From: Deltaproteobacteria bacterium HGW-Deltaproteobacteria-2
GTDB lineage: Bacteria > Desulfobacterota > Syntrophia > Syntrophales > Smithellaceae
Direction: 5' to 3'
Assembly: GCA_002840505.1 (NCBI GenBank)
Contig: PHBC01000006.1
Span: 1 to 64,000 of the forward strand
DNA length: 64,000 nucleotides
Below the pieces are notes generated by a model, which did no database searches, was not told the origin of the DNA, and was given only the letters and a program-made list of their open reading frames with translations. Of this stretch, positions 1 through 8,864 are shown piece by piece; the stretch's first letter is position 1, and each line of letters begins with the position of its first letter. Made by a program: the position numbers and the translations under genes.

Positions 1-2411
1 ACTTCCTGATACTTTTCAGGTTCTCTCTGGGCGCTCCTCAGGGTCTCATCGGACACGCAGTTGAACTGAATGTGATCCAGTCCCAGATTGTACCAGGTAT
101 CCATATAAGCTTTCCAGAGGGAGTATCCTTTTTCTCCGGCAAGCTGAGTCGGAGACAATCTCTGGTTCAAAAGAAAGGCTCGTCCGTCAGCAACATGGTC
201 TATCTTACCACATGATTTCAGAACCGCGGTTGGTCCTTTCTTATCGAGTCCAGGACCTGGAGAAATTCCACCATCATACAGAGCGTCTCCTCTTCTGCGG
301 CCGCTGGGCAGAGCGCCCACTACATTGGCATAGTGGATATTACCACTGACGTTTTCGGGGAGAATCGGCCACGTATTCCCCATGGGATCCCTAAGCTTGT
401 GTCCGAAAGCGGCACAAGACCGCAGACATCTAAGCATGATGTTGTCGACATAGTCGTCATCATTACCCCACTTAGGCGCATTTTTGACGAAGTCCAGTCG
501 CATTTCTTCGTGACCCTGCCAATCATCAGCGAGAGCCTTCTTCAACTGGGCCATGGTGTATTTCTTTTCATCGAAGACCAGCTTCTTGATCGCCGCCAAA
601 CTGTCGACGTTTTCCACCCAGGTGAATGCCGTAATCCAGGAATTGCCGCGGCTGAGCGAAGGCGTATTTACATCCAGACCGCTTTCTACCGAGCGTTCGG
701 AGACAGATGACAGAAACGGTCGCGGAGTATAATGCGGGGCATATGTTCTGCCTGCATTAACCGCGCGGACCAGGGTGGAGAAGATAGTCTTCATCTGGGT
801 AACCCAGGCATCATATACCTGCTCGAAATCGGTAAACGTAGCCGCGTCAGGCGTTTCCGCTCCGATCTGCATGTTAACTATGGGGTCGAATCCACTGGTA
901 AAGACATACTCCATGATCTTGGCACAGTTGGCCGTAGCATTAGCCATGCGCATCGGCTGGAAACCCCGCTTGGTCGTAGGAGACGGCGACATACAGGCCT
1001 GATGTACCCAAGTGCGGGCCTCCTCGATAGGATGTCCGTGCCAGTACATGGAATTGGAAATCAGAACAGGATCGTTGCGCATGGAAGGATAACCAAGACC
1101 CTGGCGGATACACTCGAAACATTCACGCAGGACTTCTTCCTTAACTTTGGGATGCCAACGGAAGCTGAAGGTCGGATTGGCAACTCTGACCAGACGGGCA
1201 GCCTGCAGCAGCGCTATAGTCATATCGTTGCAGGCATCGTCGCCGTGCTGGTTGACACCGCCGAGTGTCCAGACCCAGGTTCCTTCAATACCCTGCAAGC
1301 CTTCACGGACCCATTTGACTTTGTATTGGGATACTTCGGCGGCCCGGATCAGGAATTCACCGACCAGATCCATGGCCTGTTCCCTGGTGAGCCGCTTGAG
1401 AACATTTACATCCTTGTCGTAATACGGACCGTGATAGTAATCCGGTCTTGCCGGCCAGGCGCCTTCAATGGCTTCGCTCCGGCTGAAGAGTTGAATGAAG
1501 AGATCATACTGGAGCGATTCCTGTAAAGTAGTCGGTGGTTTGGCCGGTACTCTCTCGCAGCAATTTGCGAGCTGTAAGAGTTCTTCCTTGCGTTTATTAT
1601 CGGTTTCAAAATTTTCGGCAATGATTCTGGCCAGGCGTGCAAAACGCTGCCCATGACGAATACAGGCTTCCAGAACTATTTTCATCGCTTCCCAGTTGAC
1701 CATCTTTTCATATGACGCGACAATTTCTTCATTGGCATCAGGTTCATGGGCCTTAGCATCCGCCTCATCGAGATTTTTGTCAATTTCGGCAATGACATTT
1801 TCAAATCCCCGTTTGCCGGTCATGATATACTCATAATCTTTGCCGGAATAACCGCCTCTGGCCATCGGAGTACCCCATCCGATCGTACCTGAAATAATCT
1901 TCATTATGTCAGCCATGTCTACAATAGGCATTACCCTGTCGGCATCGCCTTTTCCGGACCAGTAAGCGGTTACATCATTGATCACCTTCAGACTCTCGTC
2001 AAGAGGTTCCGGAATAACCGTAGGATCATTGAGAACTTCAGCGTTTAGCATTGTGGCGATAGTTGGATTCCAACCTACCGTATTAGGCAAACTTCCTACG
2101 TAACCCACAAGCTGGGCATTATCAGTGATGAAGACTGTTTTTTTGTCAAGATAATCGGCAAGGATCCTGGCATACTTGACAACATAAGGATCTGGCGAAG
2201 CCTCCAGGTTGCATGCCGATTCTGTATGAAGTATTGCCTGCTCCAGATCAACCTGCAATCCGGCCGGGTAAAGTCCGCCAATTGCTCCTTTTTTCCACAT
2301 GGCCTTTCGAAGATAATCCAATCTCTTCGATCTTTTCTTTTCCGCAGCCCACCACCATTCTTGTTTTCTTTCTAGTTCTTTAATACTTGCATTCGTTGCT
2401 GGTTCCATCAT
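1..2411 (-). CDS. Glycyl radical enzyme, alkyl/benzylsuccinate synthase-type large subunit (3' end off window)
   Basis: The frame is open from the ATG at 2411 to the window edge (803 codons); the family is usually about 830-870 residues, so only the last part is missing. Members add a hydrocarbon or methylarene to fumarate by radical chemistry in the cytoplasm. The thiyl-radical cysteine lies in the motif HQACMSPSPTTKRGFQ (Cys473, codon 993-995), the arrangement seen in the BssA/AssA/HbsA/NmsA group. The C-terminal stretch HIQFNCVSDETLRSAQ followed by EPEKYQE is what precedes the family's RVAGY radical site, which falls outside the window. The start has GGAGG about 7 bases upstream. It follows the small-subunit gene by 73 bases. 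Substrate subclass (alkane, toluene, cresol, methylnaphthalene) cannot be decided by reading, and no activase is visible here. Confidence 0.9.
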   Translation of the reverse strand, partial: MMEPATNASIKELERKQEWWWAAEKKRSKRLDYLRKAMWKKGAIGGLYPAGLQVDLEQAILHTESACNLEASPDPYVVKYARILADYLDKKTVFITDNAQLVGYVGSLPNTVGWNPTIATMLNAEVLNDPTVIPEPLDESLKVINDVTAYWSGKGDADRVMPIVDMADIMKIISGTIGWGTPMARGGYSGKDYEYIMTGKRGFENVIAEIDKNLDEADAKAHEPDANEEIVASYEKMVNWEAMKIVLEACIRHGQRFARLARIIAENFETDNKRKEELLQLANCCERVPAKPPTTLQESLQYDLFIQLFSRSEAIEGAWPARPDYYHGPYYDKDVNVLKRLTREQAMDLVGEFLIRAAEVSQYKVKWVREGLQGIEGTWVWTLGGVNQHGDDACNDMTIALLQAARLVRVANPTFSFRWHPKVKEEVLRECFECIRQGLGYPSMRNDPVLISNSMYWHGHPIEEARTWVHQACMSPSPTTKRGFQPMRMANATANCAKIMEYVFTSGFDPIVNMQIGAETPDAATFTDFEQVYDAWVTQMKTIFSTLVRAVNAGRTYAPHYTPRPFLSSVSERSVESGLDVNTPSLSRGNSWITAFTWVENVDSLAAIKKLVFDEKKYTMAQLKKALADDWQGHEEMRLDFVKNAPKWGNDDDYVDNIMLRCLRSCAAFGHKLRDPMGNTWPILPENVSGNIHYANVVGALPSGRRRGDALYDGGISPGPGLDKKGPTAVLKSCGKIDHVADGRAFLLNQRLSPTQLAGEKGYSLWKAYMDTWYNLGLDHIQFNCVSDETLRSAQREPEKYQE

Positions 2412-2484
2412 GATATTCCCTCCTTTCCTGCCTTTTGGCTTTTCAGCTGAAGCTCCTTTTTTTTGGGCAAGTGTTTAATCCGTG

Positions 2485-2649
2485 TTACTTCTTCTCAAAT
2501 GAAGAGCATGAACTTGCATCCTTGTCTGCAACTACGGGCTTTGCCTTGTAGTAGGCTTGTCTTGGATCAACCGCTCTTTCAACGCAATCTCCATTTTTAG
2601 GATCTTCCTTCACAGGAAAGAATTTCTTGCATTCCTTACACATTGGCAT
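2485..2649 (-). CDS. Small four-cysteine subunit of the alkyl/benzylsuccinate synthase (BssC/BssB-like)
   Basis: A 54-residue protein with four cysteines, beginning MPMCKECKKFFPV, with Cys4, Cys7, Cys22 and Cys48. Small subunits of benzylsuccinate synthase and relatives bind a [4Fe-4S] cluster through such cysteines and regulate or stabilise the radical large subunit. Its position directly upstream of the large-subunit gene matches the C-then-A order of bss operons. Its ATG overlaps the TAA of the upstream TRAP solute-binding gene as TAATG, and its Shine-Dalgarno GGAGGTGA lies inside the end of that gene, so the two should be translationally coupled. Assigning it as the beta or gamma type is uncertain because only one small subunit is visible. 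Confidence 0.82.
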   Translation of the reverse strand: MPMCKECKKFFPVKEDPKNGDCVERAVDPRQAYYKAKPVVADKDASSCSSFEKK

Positions 2650-3743
2650 TAAATGTCACCTCCTCCTTTGTTTTTATTTTTCGCTCTGAATTCTGCTAAA
2701 TAACCCTTAACTTCAGCTAATTCGGCTTTGGTATAGTATCCCTTCTCGGCAAATTCATCCCAAAGAGGAATGAGTCTCTTCTTCCAAACATCAATCTCCG
2801 CCGGCGTCATTTTAACCTCTTTCATGCCGTATTTTATCATGGCATCGACGCTTTTCATATTGCTTGCACGGACTTTCTGCCTGAAATCCTTCTCTACTTC
2901 CATTGTAAAATTATCCATCGCAATTTGAATATCCTTGGGAAGAAGGTTCCATGTCGGTATCGTTATAATGCCAGCTGCCGGAGAATATCGAATGCGAGTA
3001 GGATTGATATATTTCATAACAGTATACATCTGAGTACCGACCGCCCAGAGAGCCGGGGCGATAAATGTATCGCAGACTCCTGTGCGGATTGATGAAGCTA
3101 CCTCGGGTATGCGAATGGGTAAAGGACTCGCGCCCATGGCTTTCAGAGCCTTCTCTTCCAGAGGCCCATACCATGTTAAGACCCTGCTATTCCTAAAATC
3201 ATCAGGTGTCCTGATTTCGCGTTTCGTGGAGTAGATTTGATCAAAATCCTGTTCTGCCAGCAAAATAAGGTGATATCCTCTCTTTTCAAACCACTTACTC
3301 AACCGGGGTCTTAACTTAGAGTAAACATATTCCACCTCGTCATAATTCTCAAACAGGAACGGGAGTTCTATCAATGACAACTCCGGACAGGCCATTACCA
3401 TTCCCTGTCCGCTAAATGCTCCTCCCTGTAATTGCCCGTTGCGCATCTTGGCTAATATATCCTGGTCATCACCCATTGCACCGCCGTAATACCAATCCAA
3501 CTCCACCTGGCCATTCGTCACCTTTTTAATCCCGGGATTAACTATCTTTTTGATTAAAGCAGCCCAGCCGACTCCTTCCGGCGCCAGCGTACCCAGCTTT
3601 AAAACATAAACGGTTTTACCGTTTATAGTGTGTTTAAAGTTATCCAAATTAGCTCCCCATGCTTCTTGAAGCAAAGACACTGAACCTAGAAAGAGCACAA
3701 CCAATCCCACACAAAGAAGCCTCACAACCTTTTTACATTTCAT
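2649..3743 (-). CDS. TRAP-type solute-binding protein, TatP/DctP family
   Basis: A 364-residue exported protein. A basic start and hydrophobic core (residues 4-25) end near QEAWGA, a likely signal peptidase I site. The mature part is a DctP-fold binding protein (LKLGTLAPEGVGWA near the N-terminus, then RTPDDFRNSRVLTWYG and the hinge/binding segment IPEVASSIRTGVCDTFI). DctP proteins capture ligands in the periplasm for TRAP transporters. The upstream neighbour is a TatT-type lipoprotein, so this is best read as TatP of a TPR-associated TRAP system. No DctQ/DctM-type permease is encoded in the window. The stop codon overlaps the start of the synthase small subunit, an unusually tight tie between a periplasmic binding protein and a cytoplasmic hydrocarbon-activating enzyme. 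Start: ATG with AGGGGAAGGG upstream. Confidence 0.85.
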   Translation of the reverse strand: MKCKKVVRLLCVGLVVLFLGSVSLLQEAWGANLDNFKHTINGKTVYVLKLGTLAPEGVGWAALIKKIVNPGIKKVTNGQVELDWYYGGAMGDDQDILAKMRNGQLQGGAFSGQGMVMACPELSLIELPFLFENYDEVEYVYSKLRPRLSKWFEKRGYHLILLAEQDFDQIYSTKREIRTPDDFRNSRVLTWYGPLEEKALKAMGASPLPIRIPEVASSIRTGVCDTFIAPALWAVGTQMYTVMKYINPTRIRYSPAAGIITIPTWNLLPKDIQIAMDNFTMEVEKDFRQKVRASNMKSVDAMIKYGMKEVKMTPAEIDVWKKRLIPLWDEFAEKGYYTKAELAEVKGYLAEFRAKNKNKGGGDI

Positions 3744-3940
3744 AAATCCCTTCCCCTTTCTGAAATAATAATTGATTACCTCTAAATTTGTTTTATTCTT
3801 GATGTTTCTACTGCATCAAGTTCATAAAAAAATTTAGCCGATTGCAGTTGATCTTCTTGTGACGCTGTCGAAAAGTACTTTGGCTTCAAATGCTAAACCA
3901 GAGTGAAGCTATAAATCACATCCACTCTTTTAAGAGAAAA

Positions 3941-4870
3941 CTACTTCTTATAATAATCAAACCACTGGTCTTTATGTGTCATGTTGTACCGCGCTTTCTG
4001 TTTGGACAGCTCATTAAGGATGCACAAGCCACCTCCCACCTTACAGGAGTCCATCTCCAGCACCCGGTTGTTCAACTGGTCATACCATTGTGAATCTTTG
4101 ATGCGCGGGGCAAGATATCTTGCCTGCAATACATCCACCATTCCAAATTCACCATTTTCCGCCTTGTTGCCATTAGCAAACGCTTCCCTGGACGCTTCCG
4201 GTCCAGTGCCCATACCGCCGAATGAGGGCACGAGTGTGTGAAAAATACCCAGAATAAGCCAGTTTACCCCCCAGGAATACTTAGGATCGAGCTCGACAGA
4301 GCGATAAGCCGTGGCAACACCGTACTGAATATCAACAATCTCCTCCGGCGTTTCCAACTGTAACGTACAGCGTTTGGCAAGATTAGCCCCATACCAGGTC
4401 AGAGCCTTCAAATCGTCTTTTGTCAGGAACTTGACGGCGTCAGGAACAGGAGTTCCGCTTTCTACCGCTTTACGGAATTTGGAATTATTGACCTTCAGTG
4501 CCCGCATACCATATTCCGTTCCGACTCTGTACAGTGATATGGCATATTCGGGATCTTCATCCTCTACATAAAGAGCGTAGCCCGCATACAAGAAAGATGT
4601 TGTTGCCAAAAGGTTATAATCGTTTGGAGCCAGTTCGGTCAGGCCGGTAATTACCAGCAGAGCACCGGGAAGACCGTCTTTGAGAAAATCGCCATTTTTC
4701 TGTCTCAGAAGATTATCCACGAGATCGTCCACCGACCTATCCAGCATAGGAACGACGGTTCTCTGCACAGTGTGCCTTGTTGCTGTGCAGCCGGATAAAC
4801 CTACGACAAGAAAAAAAATCAACCAGAGAATTACAGTACCTTTAAAAAACAGCCTAATCCCTTTCATCAT
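3941..4870 (-). CDS. TatT-family TRAP-associated lipoprotein
   Basis: A 309-residue lipoprotein. A hydrophobic signal segment ends in the lipobox LSGC, with Cys28 as the lipidated residue and Thr at +2. The rest is helical, with segments such as LTELAPNDYNLLATTSFLYA and AYRSVELDPKYSWGVNWLIL typical of the TAtT family of degenerate TPR proteins. TatT trimers pair with TatP (first described in Treponema pallidum) and were proposed to help move hydrophobic ligands. Here it precedes the tatP-like gene by 197 bases on the same strand. GGAGG sits 8 bases before the ATG. A role in capturing the substrate or product of the adjacent synthase is inference from position. Confidence 0.82.
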   Translation of the reverse strand: MMKGIRLFFKGTVILWLIFFLVVGLSGCTATRHTVQRTVVPMLDRSVDDLVDNLLRQKNGDFLKDGLPGALLVITGLTELAPNDYNLLATTSFLYAGYALYVEDEDPEYAISLYRVGTEYGMRALKVNNSKFRKAVESGTPVPDAVKFLTKDDLKALTWYGANLAKRCTLQLETPEEIVDIQYGVATAYRSVELDPKYSWGVNWLILGIFHTLVPSFGGMGTGPEASREAFANGNKAENGEFGMVDVLQARYLAPRIKDSQWYDQLNNRVLEMDSCKVGGGLCILNELSKQKARYNMTHKDQWFDYYKK

Positions 4871-5036
4871 CAGTCCGACCTCCTTCTTTAAACTTTATTC
4901 TGAAAGCAACTACACATCTTTAGTTATGAATACTGTAATGTTCCACAGCAAGTAATTCAGCCCTCTGGCGTGTCTGATGATCTAGGGCTGATTTTCTGTT
5001 TACGGTAAGATTCTGTCACGAGATCAACCTGTTCAG

Positions 5037-5052
5037 AGCAAATATTTACCCG
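5037..5052 (-). promoter_or_regulatory. Weak candidate sigma-54 promoter upstream of tatT
   Basis: Read on the minus strand the site is CGGGTAAATATTTGCT. It has GG and GC separated by the required 10 bases and a good TTTGCT -12 element, but the -24 element is poor (GGGTA instead of GGCAC). It lies about 170 bases before tatT and is the only GG-N10-GC match I found on that strand in the interval. Confidence 0.3.
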
Positions 5053-5209
5053 CTTATCTAATCTGGCTTTGATAGGCATACATACGGTTGGTTGTTCTGC
5101 AACACTGATTTTAATAACCATGTGAATACGTTGCTAGTTTAAAGTTCGGTCAGCGATACTCATAAACGTATCCCATTATCAGGAATATTAAATCATGTTC
5201 AAAAATACT

Positions 5210-5221
5210 ATTGTCGACAAT
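5210..5221. promoter_or_regulatory. Perfect 12-bp palindrome, probable GntR/FadR-type operator
   Basis: ATTGTCGACAAT is a perfect inverted repeat in the divergent region between tatT and the GntR regulator. FCD-type GntR proteins typically bind short palindromes of the form TTGT-N2-ACAA. It lies about 170 bases upstream of the regulator start and about 340 upstream of tatT. Assignment to the neighbouring regulator is inference from position and form. Confidence 0.55.
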
Positions 5222-5250
5222 TCACGACTTTTATTATATAGAATATTTTA

Positions 5251-5262
5251 ATTGTCAAGAAT
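5251..5262. promoter_or_regulatory. Degenerate second copy of the GntR-type operator
   Basis: ATTGTCAAGAAT matches the palindrome at 5210-5221 in 10 of 12 positions and keeps one full half-site (ATTGTC). Centre-to-centre spacing is 41 bases, close to four helical turns, which would suit cooperative binding. Confidence 0.3.
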
Positions 5263-5391
5263 TTCTTTAAAATTCTCGTAAAAAGAAACACTTGGAGAAG
5301 ACCATACATTCCTGTTGCTCTCCAATATTATTTAGGATAAATATTACTGACACGATTGAACAAATATTTATCGCAACGTCGGAGGTATAGG

Positions 5392-6066
5392 ATGGCTATA
5401 GAATTCAAGGCATCAAAAGGATTGGCGCAGCAGATAGCTGAATATCTCGGCTTTCGTATCATTCACATGGAGCTGAAGCCGGGTGAACGTCTCCTTGAGG
5501 CAAAATTGGCTGAGGAAATGGGTGTCAGCCGAGCGCCTTTGCGTGAAGCATTGCGCATACTCGAGATGAACGGCCTTGTAGAATTTGAGCCCAGGCGCGG
5601 TGTCAGGGTAAGCGAAATGACGGAGAAATCTATTCTGTTAATTAACGATGTGGTCAAAGAAGTCATAGGCCTTCTTGCGCAGCGTGGTGTAGAAAATGCA
5701 AACGCAGAAGATTATGAGATAATTACTCAGGGAGGAAAAGCGTTGGGGGAATATGCCGAAACAGGAGATATTTCAGGTTATCTTAATGCTACACTGGATT
5801 TTGTCCGTTCGGCCTGTAAAGCGACCAAGAATCCATTTTTGGAGAAGGTGGTTCTCTACTTCTGGCCTATAGCCAGCCGAATTCAATATGTTTCACGCAT
5901 CTCCAAAAAAGAAGAGTTAAAAAAGAACGTGAAGTACTTCGAGCGTGCTCTAAAATACTTTAATGATAAAAATGCTGATATGACAGCCAGAGAAATGCGA
6001 AACTTAGTCGAGAATGAGGCAAAGAATGCAATCAAATATTTACGTGAAAAAGGCTACGCAAAATAA
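5392..6066 (+). CDS. GntR-family transcriptional regulator, FCD/FadR subfamily
   Basis: A 224-residue regulator. The N-terminal winged helix-turn-helix (about residues 10-75) is typical, with LKPGERLLEAKLAEEMGVSR and APLREALRILEMNGLVEFEP. The C-terminal part (about 85-215) is an all-helical FCD ligand domain. The stretch DFVRSACKATKNPFLEKV lacks the His found at the metal site of many FCD proteins, so a metal-free, FadR-like ligand pocket is possible. The ATG at 5392 has GGAGG 6 bases upstream and was preferred over an in-frame TTG 36 bases earlier. It sits between the synthase unit and the beta-oxidation unit. Control of one or both, perhaps in response to an acyl- or aryl-CoA, is inferred. 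Confidence 0.88.
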   Translation: MAIEFKASKGLAQQIAEYLGFRIIHMELKPGERLLEAKLAEEMGVSRAPLREALRILEMNGLVEFEPRRGVRVSEMTEKSILLINDVVKEVIGLLAQRGVENANAEDYEIITQGGKALGEYAETGDISGYLNATLDFVRSACKATKNPFLEKVVLYFWPIASRIQYVSRISKKEELKKNVKYFERALKYFNDKNADMTAREMRNLVENEAKNAIKYLREKGYAK

Positions 6067-6261
6067 GCGATTGTGAGTATAGTCGGGTCGAAGTTTTTCG
6101 TAAGAACCATAGCGACATTTGATAGATGACAATCGGGCAACTAGTGTTCCTGACTTTGAACCCAAAGCTCTTTCCTGACGGCCGGAAATTATGTCGATAA
6201 CGTACAAAATTTCATAACCGCACTTTTTGGAATGTATTGATTAGAGGCCCCTGTGTCTCGT

Positions 6262-7830
6262 TTATGCCTCCGCATCGAATGTGTCATTTGTGACTCCCGT
6301 AGACTTCAGTTCGCCCTTCTTGATCCGGAAGGTTTCGGTCCTGGGGAAGTCATCTACCATACGAATGTAGCGTGGTATGGCAAATTTAGCGAGCTTGTTT
6401 TGGAGAAAATCCCATAGCTCTTTGCCGGATAGTTTATTACCCTCCACAAGCTTGACAGAGGCCATGATATCATCTTCGGTCATCTCGGAAGGTATTGCAT
6501 ACACGGCTGCTTCTAGTACCGATGGATGTTTGAGGATGGCCTGTTCCACGTCATAAGCCGACACGTTCTCACCTCTGCGCCGCATGGAATCCGTACTGCG
6601 GCCCACGAAGTAGATGTAGCCCTGCTCGTCCTGGTACATGAGATCGCCGGTGTATTCCCACTCGCCTTTTGTCTTCTCTCCTGATGCATTCGGATTTTTG
6701 TAATACTCCACCGAGCTCTTCTTGTTCGGATCCACTTTGAAGAGAAGTTCGCCGGTGACACCTGCAGGCACGTCAATACCTTTATCGTCAACGAGCCTGA
6801 TAATGGAATTCATGGGCTTTCCGATGGATCCCTTTGGTCCGTCGCCAAAATTAGCGATGAATCCGGTACCGTCGATGGCCGCATAGGCCTCCCATATTTT
6901 GACATTAAACCTTTTTTCGAATGGCACCCACAAGGCTGCAGGGCACCCGGCCGACAATATCCTCACGACCTGATGACTTTTTTCATAGGGACTCTCCGGC
7001 TGCTTCATGAGGATTGGAATAATGGCACCGATAGTGTTGAAAATCGTAGCCTTGGACTTCACTATTTCCTCCCAGAACCTGCCGGCAGAAAACCGCTTGG
7101 ACAGAGCGACCGTACATCCCTCAATAAGTGAGGAGGTTACGGTTATATAGAGCGCGTTGCCGTGGAACAACTGCAGTGCGGTATAATATATAGAGTTTGG
7201 CGTAAGTATTATGCTTGCAATCATCTTGAGTCGATCGATGATGTTCTTGTTGTAGCGCATAACCACACCTTTGGGCAGACCCGTGGTGCCGGATGTGTAC
7301 ATGAGCATAAGGATGGAATTTTCGTCGAATCTCATCTCAGGTTTTGTTGTTGATATATTTCTATGATATGCATCCTTGAGATCAAACATGCCATTGGGAA
7401 CCTTGAATCCCTCAGGTGCTTCCAATGTATTCACTATCACGCGTTCCAGCTTTGTGGTTTTATCCGCTATACTTTTGTAGATATCTATGAGGTCATAATC
7501 CACCACTAGATATTTCGTGTCGCTGTTGTCTATCGTGTAACTTAGCTGGTCGCCGCGCAGAGAGGTATTCACAGTATTCACGTACATTCCGATCTTCTGA
7601 ATGCCAAAGAATATATCCAGGAACTCAGATGAGTTGTTCATGAGCGTAGCAATACCATCGCCCGGTTTTACCCCCAGTTTCAGCAAGTAGTTCGCAATCC
7701 TGTTGGCATTCATGTCCATGTCGGCATAACTGACGAAGCGGTCTTGATACACAACGTATAAGAAAGTTTTGTCCTTCAGCTTGGCTGCCTGTTCTTCAAG
7801 TAGGGTTGCCCAGTTGATTGTAGCAAACAT
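6262..7830 (-). CDS. AMP-forming acyl-CoA ligase, CaiC/FATP-like
   Basis: A 522-residue ANL-superfamily enzyme that activates a carboxylic acid to its CoA thioester through an acyl-AMP. Visible motifs are the P-loop-like YTSGTTGLPKGVV (about residues 178-190), the aspartate motif WEYTGDLMYQDEQGYIYFVGR, and SMRRRGENVSAYDVEQ. In the C-terminal motif PRTETFRIKKGELK the usual catalytic-lysine slot of a TGK sequence reads FR, with lysines two and three residues later. A similar arrangement occurs in some CaiC-like ligases, so activity should not be ruled out. It is the last gene of the right-hand set, 192 bases after the SDR gene. In contrast to bbs operons, which use a BbsEF CoA-transferase, a ligase may activate the acid here. 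The substrate is not readable. Confidence 0.88.
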   Translation of the reverse strand: MFATINWATLLEEQAAKLKDKTFLYVVYQDRFVSYADMDMNANRIANYLLKLGVKPGDGIATLMNNSSEFLDIFFGIQKIGMYVNTVNTSLRGDQLSYTIDNSDTKYLVVDYDLIDIYKSIADKTTKLERVIVNTLEAPEGFKVPNGMFDLKDAYHRNISTTKPEMRFDENSILMLMYTSGTTGLPKGVVMRYNKNIIDRLKMIASIILTPNSIYYTALQLFHGNALYITVTSSLIEGCTVALSKRFSAGRFWEEIVKSKATIFNTIGAIIPILMKQPESPYEKSHQVVRILSAGCPAALWVPFEKRFNVKIWEAYAAIDGTGFIANFGDGPKGSIGKPMNSIIRLVDDKGIDVPAGVTGELLFKVDPNKKSSVEYYKNPNASGEKTKGEWEYTGDLMYQDEQGYIYFVGRSTDSMRRRGENVSAYDVEQAILKHPSVLEAAVYAIPSEMTEDDIMASVKLVEGNKLSGKELWDFLQNKLAKFAIPRYIRMVDDFPRTETFRIKKGELKSTGVTNDTFDAEA

Positions 7831-8022
7831 AATGTTCTCCTTTTCTGATATTTGTTCTCCCTTTGTGAGTCCTGTTTCATTCTCGGCAGATTCAAATCAC
7901 CATGGTCGATAGTCTTGAAATACTTTGAGAATCGGTAACTCGATTTCATGCGTATGGTTGCTCGATGAAGCCGAAAGTCGTTATCTTTCCACGGATTTCA
8001 TTCTTTATGTAATTAATGCCCC

Positions 8023-8853
8023 CTAAATCCCTAGTATCTTATCCAAGATGCCCCGTGAGTACAGAAATGCATTGCCATTGTAGTATGTGTTCGGTGCCAT
8101 TCTCTTCATGAACCAGAAGAGCTTGGAATCCGGTTGCGGAAAAACGTAGAGTTTGTTCTTTTTGATGGCCTTGAGAGTGGAGGCGCACACACTTTCCACT
8201 GTCCCAAAGGATAATTTGCAGAAAAAGGCTTCTGCCATCTTGAACTGGTGTTCATCAGTGCACTGTGCCTGATCCATGAGATTTGTTTTGAAGAATGTCG
8301 GGCACACGACCGTTACCCCGATGTTGTTTCTTTTCAACTCTCCGCGGAGTGTTTCGGAGAGAGAGATGACACCTGCTTTTGTCACATTATAGGGTGACAT
8401 TTCGGGTAATGAGACAATCCCGGCAGAAGAGGCTGTGTTTACGATATGCCCCCATCCCTGCTTCTTGAAGATGGGGATGAACGTCCTGCATCCATAGATG
8501 ACACTCATGAGCATAACATCGATCTCGAACCGCCAGCCTTCAAGGGAGATTTTCTCCATGAATCCCAACACGGGGACTCCGGCGTTGTTTATGATTATAT
8601 CCACGGTGCCCCACTTCGAGATCACGGTATCAGCAAGGCTCTGCACCTCTTCGGGCTTTGTAACATCGCATTTAATGGTAATGCCCTGGCCGCCAGCTTC
8701 ATTGACAAGCCGGACACTCTCCTCTGCCCTGTCCATGTTGATGTCGCTGACAGCCACCTTCCATCCCAATTTTGCAAAATCCAATGCGAGGCCTCTGCCG
8801 AAACCGCTTCCTGCGCCAGTTATTGCCACGGTTTTTGTTTTGAAACGCTCCAT
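8023..8853 (-). CDS. Short-chain dehydrogenase/reductase
   Basis: A 276-residue classical SDR. The NAD(P)-binding motif TGAGSGFGRG is near residues 12-21, Asp after VAVS (about residue 37) suggests NAD preference, NNAG follows, and the catalytic Ser (NTASSAG) and YNVTK Tyr/Lys pair are present. It lies 11 bases downstream of the thiolase gene, so the two are cotranscribed. In a beta-oxidation set it would oxidise the 3-hydroxyacyl-CoA to the 3-oxoacyl-CoA, the BbsCD-type step in benzylsuccinate degradation. Only one SDR is present, whereas BbsCD uses two. Confidence 0.87.
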   Translation of the reverse strand: MERFKTKTVAITGAGSGFGRGLALDFAKLGWKVAVSDINMDRAEESVRLVNEAGGQGITIKCDVTKPEEVQSLADTVISKWGTVDIIINNAGVPVLGFMEKISLEGWRFEIDVMLMSVIYGCRTFIPIFKKQGWGHIVNTASSAGIVSLPEMSPYNVTKAGVISLSETLRGELKRNNIGVTVVCPTFFKTNLMDQAQCTDEHQFKMAEAFFCKLSFGTVESVCASTLKAIKKNKLYVFPQPDSKLFWFMKRMAPNTYYNGNAFLYSRGILDKILGI

Positions 8854-8864
8854 GAAACGCTCCT

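Noticed and set aside
320-1526. Open frames on both strands opposite or beside the synthase gene (e.g. 333-710, 732-1526 plus; 320-526 minus)
   Set aside because: They overlap the continuous synthase frame, which matches its family throughout; these are shadows.
4956-4985. GGGCTGAATTACTTGC on the minus strand as a sigma-54 promoter
   Set aside because: GG and GC are 11 rather than 10 bases apart.
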